DNA of 64,000 bases, taken from assembly GCF_900110115.1 (NCBI RefSeq), contig NZ_FOCM01000003.1, positions 412,310 through 476,309 of the forward strand. Direction: 5' to 3'. The notes under the pieces are model-generated. The model did no database searches, was not told the DNA's origin, and worked only from the letters and a program-made list of their open reading frames with translations. The stretch is from Palleronia pelagia (GTDB lineage: Bacteria; Pseudomonadota; Alphaproteobacteria; Rhodobacterales; Rhodobacteraceae). Numbering within the stretch: the stretch's first letter is position 1; each line of letters starts with the position of its first letter. Shown piece by piece: positions 24,373 to 32,324 of this stretch. A program made the position numbers and the translations under genes.

Positions 24373-24968
24373 CGCGCGCTTGCCCCCGAAATCAGCGCCA
24401 GCGCCACCACCGCCAGCATGGACGCCGCCATGGCGTAGTTGATGCGGCGCTGGGCGCGCTCGCTCAGGTCCAGCCGGTGCAGCGTCGCCCCGGCGAAAAG
24501 CCACGCCAGGTGCAGCGGGATCCAGATCGCGTTGGTGATGATCAGCTTGGTCACGATCTCGAACCCATAGCTGTTGGGCGCGTAGGGAAACCCGGCAAAC
24601 AGCGTCGTGTTCACGGCATAGGCCTTGGGATTGATGGTTTGCAGCAGGATCCCCGCGCCGATGCCGGGGGCCGTCGCCTTCTCGATGAAGGCGATGCGGC
24701 TGCCCGCTGTGGCGATGCGGAAGGCCAGGTAGCACAGGTAGGCGACCGAGGCGGCCATCAACACCGTCCGCACCACCGGCACCGACAGCACGATGGCCGC
24801 GACCCCGGTGATGACCGCCAGCGCCACCAGGTTCGTCCCGATGAACAGCCCCGTGACATAGCGAAACCCGGCGCGAAAGCCGTAGCCCGACCCGACGCCC
24901 GCGGTGGACAGCACGCCCGGTCCCGGCGTCACGATCAGGAAGAACACCGCCGCGGCGAATGTCAGCAT
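24369..24968 (-). CDS. LysE/RhtB-family exporter
   Basis: The 199-residue membrane protein has about six hydrophobic segments and the LysE motif TPGPGVLSTAGVGSGYG (from residue 14). NPKAYAVNTTLFAGF (about 112) is the second conserved motif. LysE and RhtB proteins export amino acids or related small molecules. It is the first gene of the ten-gene operon, so it is expressed with the sugar-acid enzymes. It may export an overflow product or a toxic intermediate. The start ATG at 24968 lies 69 nt from the shared operator. Confidence 0.82.
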   Translation of the reverse strand: MLTFAAAVFFLIVTPGPGVLSTAGVGSGYGFRAGFRYVTGLFIGTNLVALAVITGVAAIVLSVPVVRTVLMAASVAYLCYLAFRIATAGSRIAFIEKATAPGIGAGILLQTINPKAYAVNTTLFAGFPYAPNSYGFEIVTKLIITNAIWIPLHLAWLFAGATLHRLDLSERAQRRINYAMAASMLAVVALALISGASAR

Positions 24969-25037
24969 GGGGCTGTCCCTGCGGCCTTGGTCGTCATCAC
25001 GCGCCCTCGCCGCCCTTGTCTAGGCGGACCTACGGTT

Positions 25038-25049
25038 TTGGTATACCAT
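25038..25049. promoter_or_regulatory. GntR-type operator, copy 4 (divergent)
   Basis: TTGGTATACCAT differs by one end base from the perfect palindrome. It sits almost exactly midway in the 149-bp space between the LysE gene (minus) and the second PhyH gene (plus), 69 and 68 nt from the two starts. One site could control both. Confidence 0.78.
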
Positions 25050-25117
25050 TTACCAAATCGCAGCCGCCGGGCAGAGTCAACCAACTGCGCCGTGCGCAGG
25101 AGAGGGGGAGAAAAAAG

Positions 25118-26008
25118 ATGCTGAGCGCCGAGCAGAAACGCTTCTACGACGAGAACGGCTACCTGATGGTCGAGGACGTGGTCACCGGCGATGCGCTGCG
25201 CCGGTTGCAGGCCGTCACGCACGACCTGATCGACGCCTCGCGCGGGGTGTCCGAGAGCGATGCAATCTACGACCTGGACCACGGCCATTCCGCCGAGATG
25301 CCCCGGCTGACCCGGATCAAGCTGCCGCACAAGGTCGATCCCTGTTACGACGAGATCCTGAAATCGTCCGCCGTGACCGAGGTGCTGCGCGACCTGCTGG
25401 GGCCGGACGTGACCCTGCTGACGGCCAAGCTGAACGCCAAGGCGCCGGGCGGCGGCGCGGCGGTGGAGTGGCACCAGGATTGGGCCTTCTATCCGCACAC
25501 CAACGACACCCTGCTGGCCGTGGGGCTGATGCTGGACGACGTGGACATGGCCAACGGTCCGCTGCAGGTCATCCCCGGCAGCCACCGCGGACCGGTGCTG
25601 AGCCATCACGCCAACGGCTTCTTCTGCGGGGCGGTCGACCCCGAGGACCCGGATTTCCACCGTGACCGGGCGGTGACGCTGACCGGGCGGGCGGGCAGCA
25701 TGACGGTGCATCACTGCCGCACCCTGCACGGCTCGGCGCCGAACCGGTCCGACCGGCCGCGGCTGGTGCTGTTCTACGAATGCGCCGCCGCCGATGCCTG
25801 GCCGATCCTGGGGGCCGCGTCCTATATCCACGAGCTGGGTCAACGGCGGTTCTGGGACGATCTGCAGGACCGCGTGGTCTGCGGTGCGCCCTGCCTCGAG
25901 CCGCGCCTGGCCGACGTCCCGGTGCGGATGCCGCTGCCGCCGGCGCGCGACAACACGTCGATCTTCAAGACCCAGGCGGCGGGCGGCGTGAAATCGGCCT
26001 TCGGCTGA
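25118..26008 (+). CDS. Phytanoyl-CoA dioxygenase (PhyH) family enzyme, second copy
   Basis: This 296-residue Fe(II)/2-oxoglutarate dioxygenase has His119-x-Asp121 (VEWHQDWAFYP) and His204 (TLHGSAPNRSDRPRL) as iron ligands, with a downstream Arg for 2-oxoglutarate. GPLQVIPGSHRG is the family core strand. It resembles the PhyH copy at 7.8 kb only in fold and motifs, so it is not a recent duplicate. The ATG at 25118 follows a GGGGGAGAAAAAAG tract. It is transcribed alone under operator copy 4. The reaction is unknown. Hydroxylation or O-demethylation of the imported acid is a guess. Confidence 0.85.
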   Translation: MLSAEQKRFYDENGYLMVEDVVTGDALRRLQAVTHDLIDASRGVSESDAIYDLDHGHSAEMPRLTRIKLPHKVDPCYDEILKSSAVTEVLRDLLGPDVTLLTAKLNAKAPGGGAAVEWHQDWAFYPHTNDTLLAVGLMLDDVDMANGPLQVIPGSHRGPVLSHHANGFFCGAVDPEDPDFHRDRAVTLTGRAGSMTVHHCRTLHGSAPNRSDRPRLVLFYECAAADAWPILGAASYIHELGQRRFWDDLQDRVVCGAPCLEPRLADVPVRMPLPPARDNTSIFKTQAAGGVKSAFG

Positions 26009-26194
26009 GCGGGAATCTCGCCCCGCCAGATCCAGCCCGACCTTGGGCGCGGGTGGAGGGGGTGGCAAGTCGGGGATCCCTGCCGCGCCGATCGGGCCGA
26101 CACATGTCCGCCGAGCATCCGCCGGGGCAGTGCTCGCGCGCGGTCTCGAACGTCTCGCACGACATTCGTGCGCCAATGGTGGCGTGCCCCGGAA

Positions 26195-26210
26195 TTTTGG
26201 TATACCAAAA
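26195..26210. promoter_or_regulatory. GntR-type operator, copy 5
   Basis: A perfect 16-bp palindrome TTTTGGTATACCAAAA lies 55 nt before the IlvD/Edd-type dehydratase start. It is the longest and most symmetric of the five sites. The rest of the 257-bp gap shows no gene. Confidence 0.82.
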
Positions 26211-26265
26211 AATCAGATGCCGGGTCCGGTCCTGTCGCCGTGCCCGTCCGCAAGGGAGATTTCAC

Positions 26266-28047
26266 ATGGCCAATACCCGCGCCAACAAGCGGTTTCGTTC
26301 GCAGGAATGGTTCGACAACCCCAACAACCCGGGAATGACCGCGCTCTATCTCGAGCGCTACCAGAACCAGACCCACACCCGGGCCGAGCTGCAATCGGGC
26401 AAGCCGATCATCGGCATCGCCCAGACCGGCAGCGACCTGGCGCCGTGCAACAAGATCCACGTGTTCCTGATGGACCGGATCAAGGCAGGCATCCGTGACG
26501 CTGGCGGAATCCCGATGGAATTTCCCGTCCACCCCATCCAGGAAACCGGCAAGCGGCCCACCGCCGCACTGGACCGCAACCTGACCTACCTGGGGCTGGT
26601 CGAGGTGATGCACGGCTACCCGCTGGACGCCGTGGTGCTGACCACCGGCTGCGACAAGACCACGCCCGCCATGCTGATGGGCGCGGCGACCATGGACCTG
26701 CCCGCGATCACGCTGAACGGCGGCCCGATGCTGGATGGCTGGTTCAAGGGCAAGCGCGTCGGCTCGGGCGGGGTGATCTGGGAAGGCCGTCGCCTGCTGG
26801 CCGAGGGCAAGATCGACTACGACGAATTCATCGACCGGGCCTGCGCGTCGGCCCCGTCGCTGGGCCACTGCAACACCATGGGCACGGCCAGCACCATGAA
26901 CGCCATGGCCGAGGCGCTGGGCATGTCGCTGACCGGCTGCTCGGCCATTCCCGCGCCCTTCCGCGAGCGGATGGAGATGGCCTACGAGACCGGCAAGCGC
27001 ATCGTCGCCATGGCCTACGAGGACCTGAAGCCGTCGGATATCATGACCCGCGAGGCCTTCGAGAACGCGATCGTCGTGAACTCGGCCATCGGCGGGTCCA
27101 CCAACGCGCCGCCGCACCTGCAGGCCGTCGCCCGTCACATGGGGGTCGAGCTGAACGTGAAGGACTGGCAGACGGTGGGCTACGACGTGCCGCTGATGGT
27201 CAACATGCAGCCCGCGGGCGCTTACCTGGGCGAATCGTTCCACCGCGCGGGCGGGGTCCCGGCGGTGATGGCCGAGCTGGCCAAGGCCGGCCGCATCCAC
27301 GGCGGCTGCATGACCGTGACCGGCCGGACCATGGCCGAGAACATCGCCGACCGCGAAAGCTTCGATCACGAGGTCATCACCACCTTCGACGCGCCCATGC
27401 GCAAGAACGCGGGCTTCGTGGTGCTGTCGGGCAACCTGTTCGACTCGGCGCTGATGAAGACCAGCGTGATCTCGGACGATTTCCGCCGCCGCTATCTCGA
27501 CACGCCGGGCAGCGAAGGGATCTACGAGGCGCGGGCGGTCGTGTTCGAGGGCCCCGAGGATTACCACGACCGGATCAACGACCCGTCGCTGGAGATCGAC
27601 GACCTGACCATCCTTTTCATCCGCAACGTGGGCTGCGTGGGCTATCCCGGCTCGGCCGAGGTGGTGAACATGCAGCCGCCCGATCACATCCTGCGCGGCG
27701 GCAACACCCACCTGCCCACCGTGGGCGACGGGCGGCAATCGGGCACGTCCGAATCGCCCTCGATCCTCAACGCCTCGCCCGAGGCGGTGGTGGGTGGGGG
27801 CCTTGCCTTCCTGCGCACCGGCGACCGGGTGCGTCTGGACCTGAACGAGGCCACGCTGAACGCGCTGGTCACCGAGGAGGAGTGGAAAGAACGCCAGTCC
27901 GAATGGACGGCGCCCGATATGAAGCACCAGACCCCGTGGCAGGAGATCTACCGCACCCATGTGGGCCAGCTGGGCGACGGCGGCTGCCTGGAACTGGCCA
28001 CCGCCTACCAGCGCATCGCGCGCGACCTGCCCCGCGACAACCATTGA
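26266..28047 (+). CDS. IlvD/Edd-family sugar-acid dehydratase (pentonate dehydratase type)
   Basis: The 593-residue product is an iron-sulfur dehydratase. Three cysteines placed to bind a [2Fe-2S] cluster are Cys61 (DLAPCNKIH), Cys129 ([10 protein letters not shown]) and Cys202 (GHCNTMGT). This spacing, as I recall, matches L-arabinonate dehydratase. GCDKTTPA, rather than the form in dihydroxyacid dehydratase, points to a sugar-acid enzyme. It removes water from an aldonate to give a 2-keto-3-deoxy acid. Start at 26266 follows AAGGGAG. It forms an operon with the SDR ten bases downstream. The true substrate could be arabinonate, xylonate, fuconate or another acid. Confidence 0.88.
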   Translation: MANTRANKRFRSQEWFDNPNNPGMTALYLERYQNQTHTRAELQSGKPIIGIAQTGSDLAPCNKIHVFLMDRIKAGIRDAGGIPMEFPVHPIQETGKRPTAALDRNLTYLGLVEVMHGYPLDAVVLTTGCDKTTPAMLMGAATMDLPAITLNGGPMLDGWFKGKRVGSGGVIWEGRRLLAEGKIDYDEFIDRACASAPSLGHCNTMGTASTMNAMAEALGMSLTGCSAIPAPFRERMEMAYETGKRIVAMAYEDLKPSDIMTREAFENAIVVNSAIGGSTNAPPHLQAVARHMGVELNVKDWQTVGYDVPLMVNMQPAGAYLGESFHRAGGVPAVMAELAKAGRIHGGCMTVTGRTMAENIADRESFDHEVITTFDAPMRKNAGFVVLSGNLFDSALMKTSVISDDFRRRYLDTPGSEGIYEARAVVFEGPEDYHDRINDPSLEIDDLTILFIRNVGCVGYPGSAEVVNMQPPDHILRGGNTHLPTVGDGRQSGTSESPSILNASPEAVVGGGLAFLRTGDRVRLDLNEATLNALVTEEEWKERQSEWTAPDMKHQTPWQEIYRTHVGQLGDGGCLELATAYQRIARDLPRDNH

Positions 28048-28057
28048 AGGACACGAC

Positions 28058-28798
28058 ATGAGCCAGACCATCCTCATCACCGGCGCGTCCAGCGGCATCG
28101 GCCGCGTCACCGCGCGCCTGTTCCTCGACCAGGGCTGGAAAGTCGCCCTGGTCGGCCGCCGCAAATCCGCGCTGGAGGAAACCGCCGAGGGGCACGAGGA
28201 CAGCGCGCTGATCCTGCCCACCGACGTGACCAGCGAGGACGCGGTCACGCAGAGCTTCGTCAAGGTGGCCGAGGAATGGGGCCGGCTGGACGTGCTGTTC
28301 AACAACGCGGGCATGAACGTGAAGGGCGGCACGCTGGACGAGATCAGCGTCGAGGATTTCCGCGCCCTGTCCGAGACCAACATCACCGGCATGTTCATCT
28401 GCGCCCGCGCGGCCTTCGGGCTGATGCGGCGGCAGGATCCCATGGGCGGGCGCATCATCAACAACGGGTCGATCTCGGCCCATGTCCCGCGCCCGGGCAG
28501 CGCGCCCTACACCATGTCGAAACACGCGGTGACGGGGCTGACGCGCACCGTGTCGCTGGACGGGCGGCCCTTCAACATCGCCTGCGGGCAGATCGATATC
28601 GGCAACGCGCTGACCGACATGGCCGAGGCGATGACCAAGGGCGTGCCGCAGGCCGACGGGTCCAACAAGGTCGAGGCGGTGATGGACGCGTCGAACGTGG
28701 CGTCGTCGGTCCTGCACATGGCGTCGCTGCCGGCCGAGGCCAACGTGCAGTTCATGACCGTGATGGCGACGACCATGCCCTATATCGGCCGCGGCTAG
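28058..28798 (+). CDS. SDR-family oxidoreductase
   Basis: This 246-residue classical SDR has TGASSGIGR (residues 8-16), LFNNAGMN (about 84) and the catalytic Tyr/Lys in PYTMSKHAV (about 150). The Ser is in NNGSISAHVP. It follows the dehydratase by ten bases and is under operator copy 5. It may oxidise the sugar upstream of the dehydratase or act on the 2-keto-3-deoxy product. It is not closely similar to the SDR at 6.2 kb beyond the core fold. The substrate is unknown. Confidence 0.83.
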   Translation: MSQTILITGASSGIGRVTARLFLDQGWKVALVGRRKSALEETAEGHEDSALILPTDVTSEDAVTQSFVKVAEEWGRLDVLFNNAGMNVKGGTLDEISVEDFRALSETNITGMFICARAAFGLMRRQDPMGGRIINNGSISAHVPRPGSAPYTMSKHAVTGLTRTVSLDGRPFNIACGQIDIGNALTDMAEAMTKGVPQADGSNKVEAVMDASNVASSVLHMASLPAEANVQFMTVMATTMPYIGRG

Positions 28799-28804
28799 TC
28801 TTTC

Positions 28805-28844
28805 GGCACCGGGATCGGGCGCGCCTTGCGTTCGACCCGGTGCC
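28805..28844 (+). terminator. Hairpin after the dehydratase-SDR operon
   Basis: A 9-bp stem GGCACCGGG / CCCGGTGCC begins seven bases after the SDR stop, with a 22-base loop. There is no T-run, so termination strength is doubtful. Confidence 0.45.
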
Positions 28845-28953
28845 TCCGGACCGGCAACCGCGACCAGGTATTTTTGGAAAGATGAAGCCGGGGACGGCGC
28901 GGGCCCGACGCGCGGCACGGGGCGGGCGCGTTCCGGACGATGACGCTCTGAAG

Positions 28954-28988
28954 CAAAGCGCGCCGTGGGAGGTCCACGGCGCGCTTTG
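28954..28988 (-). terminator. Terminator-like hairpin after pheT
   Basis: A perfect 15-bp stem (CAAAGCGCGCCGTGG / CCACGGCGCGCTTTG) with a five-base loop lies 25 bases after the pheT stop, between convergent genes. The T-tract is short on both strands. Confidence 0.7.
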
Positions 28989-29012
28989 TCGTCCGTGCCG
29001 ACCGCCGCTCGA

Positions 29013-31409
29013 TCAGCCGCGCAGCGTGCCGCCGGTGGCCTTTTCGACCTTCTGCACGATGGCCTTCGAGATCGCGTCGATCTGCGCGTCCTTCAGCGTC
29101 TCGCCCTGGGGCTGCAGCCGGACGGTGATGGCCAGCGATTTCTTGCCCTCGCCCAGCGCGCCGCCGATGAACTGGTCGAAGACGCGCACGTCCTCGATCA
29201 GCGCCTTCTCGGCGGACTGCGCCGCGTTGACCAGCGTCGCGGCCTCGACCCGTTCGTCCACCACGAAGGCGAAGTCGCGTTCCACCGCCTGCAGGTCCGA
29301 CAGCGCCAGCGCGGGGCGGGCGGCATCCTGGTTGCGCGGCTGCGGGATCTCGTCGGGGAAGACCGTGAAGGCCACGGCGGGTGTCTTGATCCCCAGGGCC
29401 TTGAGCACGCGGGGGTGCAGCGCGCCGAAGACGGCCAGCGTCTTTTTCGGTCCGAGGCAGATGCGGCCGTGCTGGCCGGGATGCCACCAGCCGTCGGCCT
29501 CGCGCAGGATCTGGGTCTTGGCGGGCGCACCGAGCGCCGCGAGCACCGCCTCGACATCGGCCTTGGCGTCGAAGGGATCCACGGGGCGCGCGGCGCCGTG
29601 CACGTCCTTCGGCCCGGTGCGTCCGGTCAGAAGGCCCGCGACCTGCAACGCCTGCTCGCCCGGCTCGCCGCCGTGGAAGGCGGCGCCGACCTCGAACAGG
29701 GCCATGTCGGTCTGGCCGCGCTTGTGGTTGCGCGCGGCGGCCTGCAGCAGCCCGGGCAGGAGCGACGGGCGCAGGTGGCTCATCTCGGACGAGATCGGGT
29801 TCTCGAGCATGGTCGCGTCATCGCCGCCGCCGAACAGCGTCGCCGCCTCGCGGTCGATGAAGGAATAGCTGACCACCTCGTTAAAGCCCAGCGCGGCGCA
29901 GGTCCGGCGGGCGGCCTGTTCGCGTTTCTGCGCCGGGGTCAGGATCGGCGCGGGGACGCCGGGCCTGGCGCGGGGCATGGGCTGCGGACGGAGCGCGGTG
30001 AGCGAGGCCACGCGCGCGACCTCTTCCACCAGGTCGGCGGGGCCGCGGACGTCGCTGCGCCAGCTGGGCACATGCGCCTCGTCGCCGTCGAGCGTGAAGC
30101 CCAGCGCCGTCAACGTCTCGCGCTGGGTGTCCGGCGCGATCTCCATGCCCACGAGCGACTGCACGCGCGTCGTGTCCAGCGTGTAGCTGCGCGGCTCGAG
30201 CGGGGCGGCGCCGGCTTCGACGACCTCGGACGCCTCGCCGCCGCAAAGATCGAGGATCATCCGCGTGGCCAGTTCCAGCCCGGGGCGGGTGAAGGCGGGG
30301 TCGACGCCGCGCTCGAACCGGTAGCGGGCGTCGGAATTGATCTTCAGCGCGCGGCCCGTGCGGGCGATGGTGACGGGGTTCCAGAACGCGGATTCGAGGA
30401 ACACGTCCGTGGTTTCGTCGGACACGCCCGAGGGCGCACCGCCCATGATGCCGGCGATGGATTCGACGCCCGTGTCGTCGGAGATCGCGATCATGCCGGG
30501 CTGGAAGGTGTAGTCCCGCTCGTCCAGCGCCTCGAGCGTCTCGCCGCCCTCGGCCAGGTGCACGCGCAGGTCGCCCGTGACCTTGGCCGCGTCGAAGACG
30601 TGCAGCGGGCGGTTCTGGTCGAAGGTGAAGAAGTTGGTGATGTCGACGAGCGCCGAGATCGGGCGCAGGCCGATCGCCTTCAGCCGGGCCTGCAGCCAGG
30701 CGGGGGAGGGGCCGTTCTTCACGCCGCGGATCAGGCGGCCGGTGAAATGCGGTGCGTGCTCGAGCGCGGCGTCGTCGATGGTGACGCCGACGGGGCAGGG
30801 GAAGCTGCCGGCGACGGTTTCCTCGGGCGCGGGCTTCAGCGTGCCGAGGCCGCGCGCGGCGAGGTCCCGGGCGATGCCGCGCACGCCCAGAGCGTCCTGC
30901 CGGTTGGGGGTGATCGCGATCTCGATCACCGGGTCGACCTTCTGCGGATCGTTGGCCGCCAGCCAGTCGGTGAAGCGCTGGCCGACCTCGCCCGACGGCA
31001 GCTCGATGATGCCGTCATGGGCGTCGCTGAGTTCCATCTCGCGCTCGGACGCCATCATGCCGTGGGATTCGACACCGCGGATCTTGCCGACCTGGATCGT
31101 GGTGTCGATGCCGGGGACGTAGGTGCCGGGCTTGGCCACGACCACGGTGATGCCAGCGCGCGCGTTCGGGGCGCCGCAGATGATCTGCTGCAGGCCCTCG
31201 TCGGTCCGCACCTGGCAGACCTGGAGGCGGTCCGCGTCGGGGTGCTTTTCGGCGGTCTCGACATAGCCCAGCGTGAAATCGGCAAGCCGCGCGGTCGGGT
31301 CGGTGACCTCTTCCACCTCGAGGCCGAGATCGGTCAGCGTCTCGGCGATCCGGTCCACCGTGGCGTCGGTGTTCAGGTGATCCTTGAGCCAGGAAAGCGT
31401 GAATTTCAT
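29013..31409 (-). CDS. pheT: Phenylalanine-tRNA ligase beta subunit
   Basis: The 798-residue beta subunit begins MKFTLSWLKDHLNTDATVD. It has an N-terminal tRNA-binding (EMAP/OB) domain (about residues 40-150), B3/B4 editing domain, B5 domain and a C-terminal anticodon-binding (FDX-ACB) domain ending in TVRLQPQGETLKDAQID. With PheS it forms the (alpha-beta)2 enzyme that charges tRNA-Phe, and it edits mischarged Tyr. Length is normal. Unlike the usual pheS-pheT pair, two small genes lie between it and pheS. Confidence 0.96.
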   Translation of the reverse strand: MKFTLSWLKDHLNTDATVDRIAETLTDLGLEVEEVTDPTARLADFTLGYVETAEKHPDADRLQVCQVRTDEGLQQIICGAPNARAGITVVVAKPGTYVPGIDTTIQVGKIRGVESHGMMASEREMELSDAHDGIIELPSGEVGQRFTDWLAANDPQKVDPVIEIAITPNRQDALGVRGIARDLAARGLGTLKPAPEETVAGSFPCPVGVTIDDAALEHAPHFTGRLIRGVKNGPSPAWLQARLKAIGLRPISALVDITNFFTFDQNRPLHVFDAAKVTGDLRVHLAEGGETLEALDERDYTFQPGMIAISDDTGVESIAGIMGGAPSGVSDETTDVFLESAFWNPVTIARTGRALKINSDARYRFERGVDPAFTRPGLELATRMILDLCGGEASEVVEAGAAPLEPRSYTLDTTRVQSLVGMEIAPDTQRETLTALGFTLDGDEAHVPSWRSDVRGPADLVEEVARVASLTALRPQPMPRARPGVPAPILTPAQKREQAARRTCAALGFNEVVSYSFIDREAATLFGGGDDATMLENPISSEMSHLRPSLLPGLLQAAARNHKRGQTDMALFEVGAAFHGGEPGEQALQVAGLLTGRTGPKDVHGAARPVDPFDAKADVEAVLAALGAPAKTQILREADGWWHPGQHGRICLGPKKTLAVFGALHPRVLKALGIKTPAVAFTVFPDEIPQPRNQDAARPALALSDLQAVERDFAFVVDERVEAATLVNAAQSAEKALIEDVRVFDQFIGGALGEGKKSLAITVRLQPQGETLKDAQIDAISKAIVQKVEKATGGTLRG

Positions 31410-31581
31410 CTTACGTCCCGCGTGCTGTCTGCTTGCCGCGCGGGATTAGCGTCTCTGCTCGGGAAAGAAAAGCGGCGCAGAGTGACGTTGCGTCGCCCGA
31501 AGATCGACACATTTATCCGGAATGACGACGACAGGGTGACCGGGGGCCTTGTCCACGCAGAAGCGTGTTGAGGAGGATGAC

Positions 31582-31767
31582 ATGAGTCTGAGAGGCCCAA
31601 TCCTGATCGTATTCGCGGCGAGTCTCATCATGTCGCCGCTCGTCATCGGGAAATCGTCCAACCACAAGATCCGCCTCTCCACCGGGAAGGTGACCGACTG
31701 TTCCGCCTTCGGCGTCAACTCGGTCGGTGGTCGGTCCGGTTGTCCCGCGACGAGCTGGAACCGCTAG
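31582..31767 (+). CDS. Small secreted or membrane-anchored protein, unknown
   Basis: The 61-residue product has an N-terminal hydrophobic segment (MSLRGPILIVFAASLIMSPL) and a polar tail with two cysteines. A strong AGGAGG lies five bases before the ATG, which supports real translation. It runs against the pheS-pheT operon and overlaps the 3' end of the neighbouring small gene by 53 bases. I do not recognise a family. Confidence 0.5.
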   Translation: MSLRGPILIVFAASLIMSPLVIGKSSNHKIRLSTGKVTDCSAFGVNSVGGRSGCPATSWNR

Positions 31768-31960
31768 GCCCCCTGTGCTGCGCCGCCCAGCGCGACACGG
31801 CCAGGGCGGGCAACAGGATCACGGCCCAGCCGATCGCGTTCAGGATCGTCAGTTTCAGCTTCAGGTCGTCCGGGTAGCGGTCGCTGAGCCACAGGCCCGC
31901 GTGCCCCCCGATGACCAGGGCGGCGGTGACGACGACGAATAGGATCTTTGCCAGTTTCAT
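31715..31960 (-). CDS. Small two-segment membrane protein
   Basis: The 81-residue product starts MKLAKILFVVVTAALVIGG and has a second hydrophobic segment (AIGWAVILLPALAVSRWAA). A polar Ser/Arg-rich tail ends it. It lies between the YrhK gene and pheT on the same strand, so it is probably part of the phe operon. The upstream frame extension is rejected because the membrane segment sets the start. The function is unknown. Confidence 0.6.
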   Translation of the reverse strand: MKLAKILFVVVTAALVIGGHAGLWLSDRYPDDLKLKLTILNAIGWAVILLPALAVSRWAAQHRGPSGSSSSRDNRTDHRPS

Positions 31961-32027
31961 CCACCGGATGTGGGGTGGCGACGTCGGCCCTGCCATGCGA
32001 CCGGATTTCGCAAGGCCCCCGGGGGGC

Positions 32028-32324
32028 TCAGGGCTCGTTGTCTTCCCGGTCGGCCAGGTCCGACATGTCGCCAACCCGCAGCATCCGCACCTCGCGGATC
32101 ACCTTCAGCGTGGGCTTGACCCCGAACAGGACCGAGCCGACCACGAACAGCCAGATCGCGAGCGTCTCGGTGGCCGTCCAGAAGAACAGGATCGAGCCTA
32201 CGAGGAAAAACATCGCGGCGAGGAAATCGACGAAGGTATGCGCCAGCTCGAACCAGGCGTAGATGCGTTTCGTCCGCTCGCTTTGCTGGCGGGTCTCGTG
32301 TCGGAACAGGTCCGTGGGCCGCAT
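32028..32324 (-). CDS. YrhK-domain membrane protein
   Basis: This 98-residue protein has the YrhK pattern: IYAWFELAHTFVDFLAAMFFL, written as residues 21-41 in part, then LFFWTATETLAIWLFVVGSVLF and a polar end with VGDMSDLADRED. YrhK proteins are small two-segment membrane proteins of unknown function. The start ATG shares one base with the pheS stop (TGATG), so translation is coupled to pheS. It is the first of two genes inserted between pheS and pheT. Confidence 0.78.
   Translation of the reverse strand: MRPTDLFRHETRQQSERTKRIYAWFELAHTFVDFLAAMFFLVGSILFFWTATETLAIWLFVVGSVLFGVKPTLKVIREVRMLRVGDMSDLADREDNEP

Noticed and set aside
15514..24968. A complete apiose or apionate pathway
   Set aside because: The split transketolase and DUF1537 kinase fit, but no apiose isomerase, apulose kinase or RuBisCO-like apionate enzyme is present.
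25840..28464. An 874-codon open frame opposite the IlvD-type dehydratase
   Set aside because: It crosses an operator and a gene boundary and has no protein-family features.
15514..28798. A standard sulfoquinovose (sulfo-ED) pathway
   Set aside because: An IlvD/Edd dehydratase and a YihU-like loop fit partly, but no sulfoquinovosidase, lactonase or KDSG aldolase is visible, and the otn genes are not part of it.
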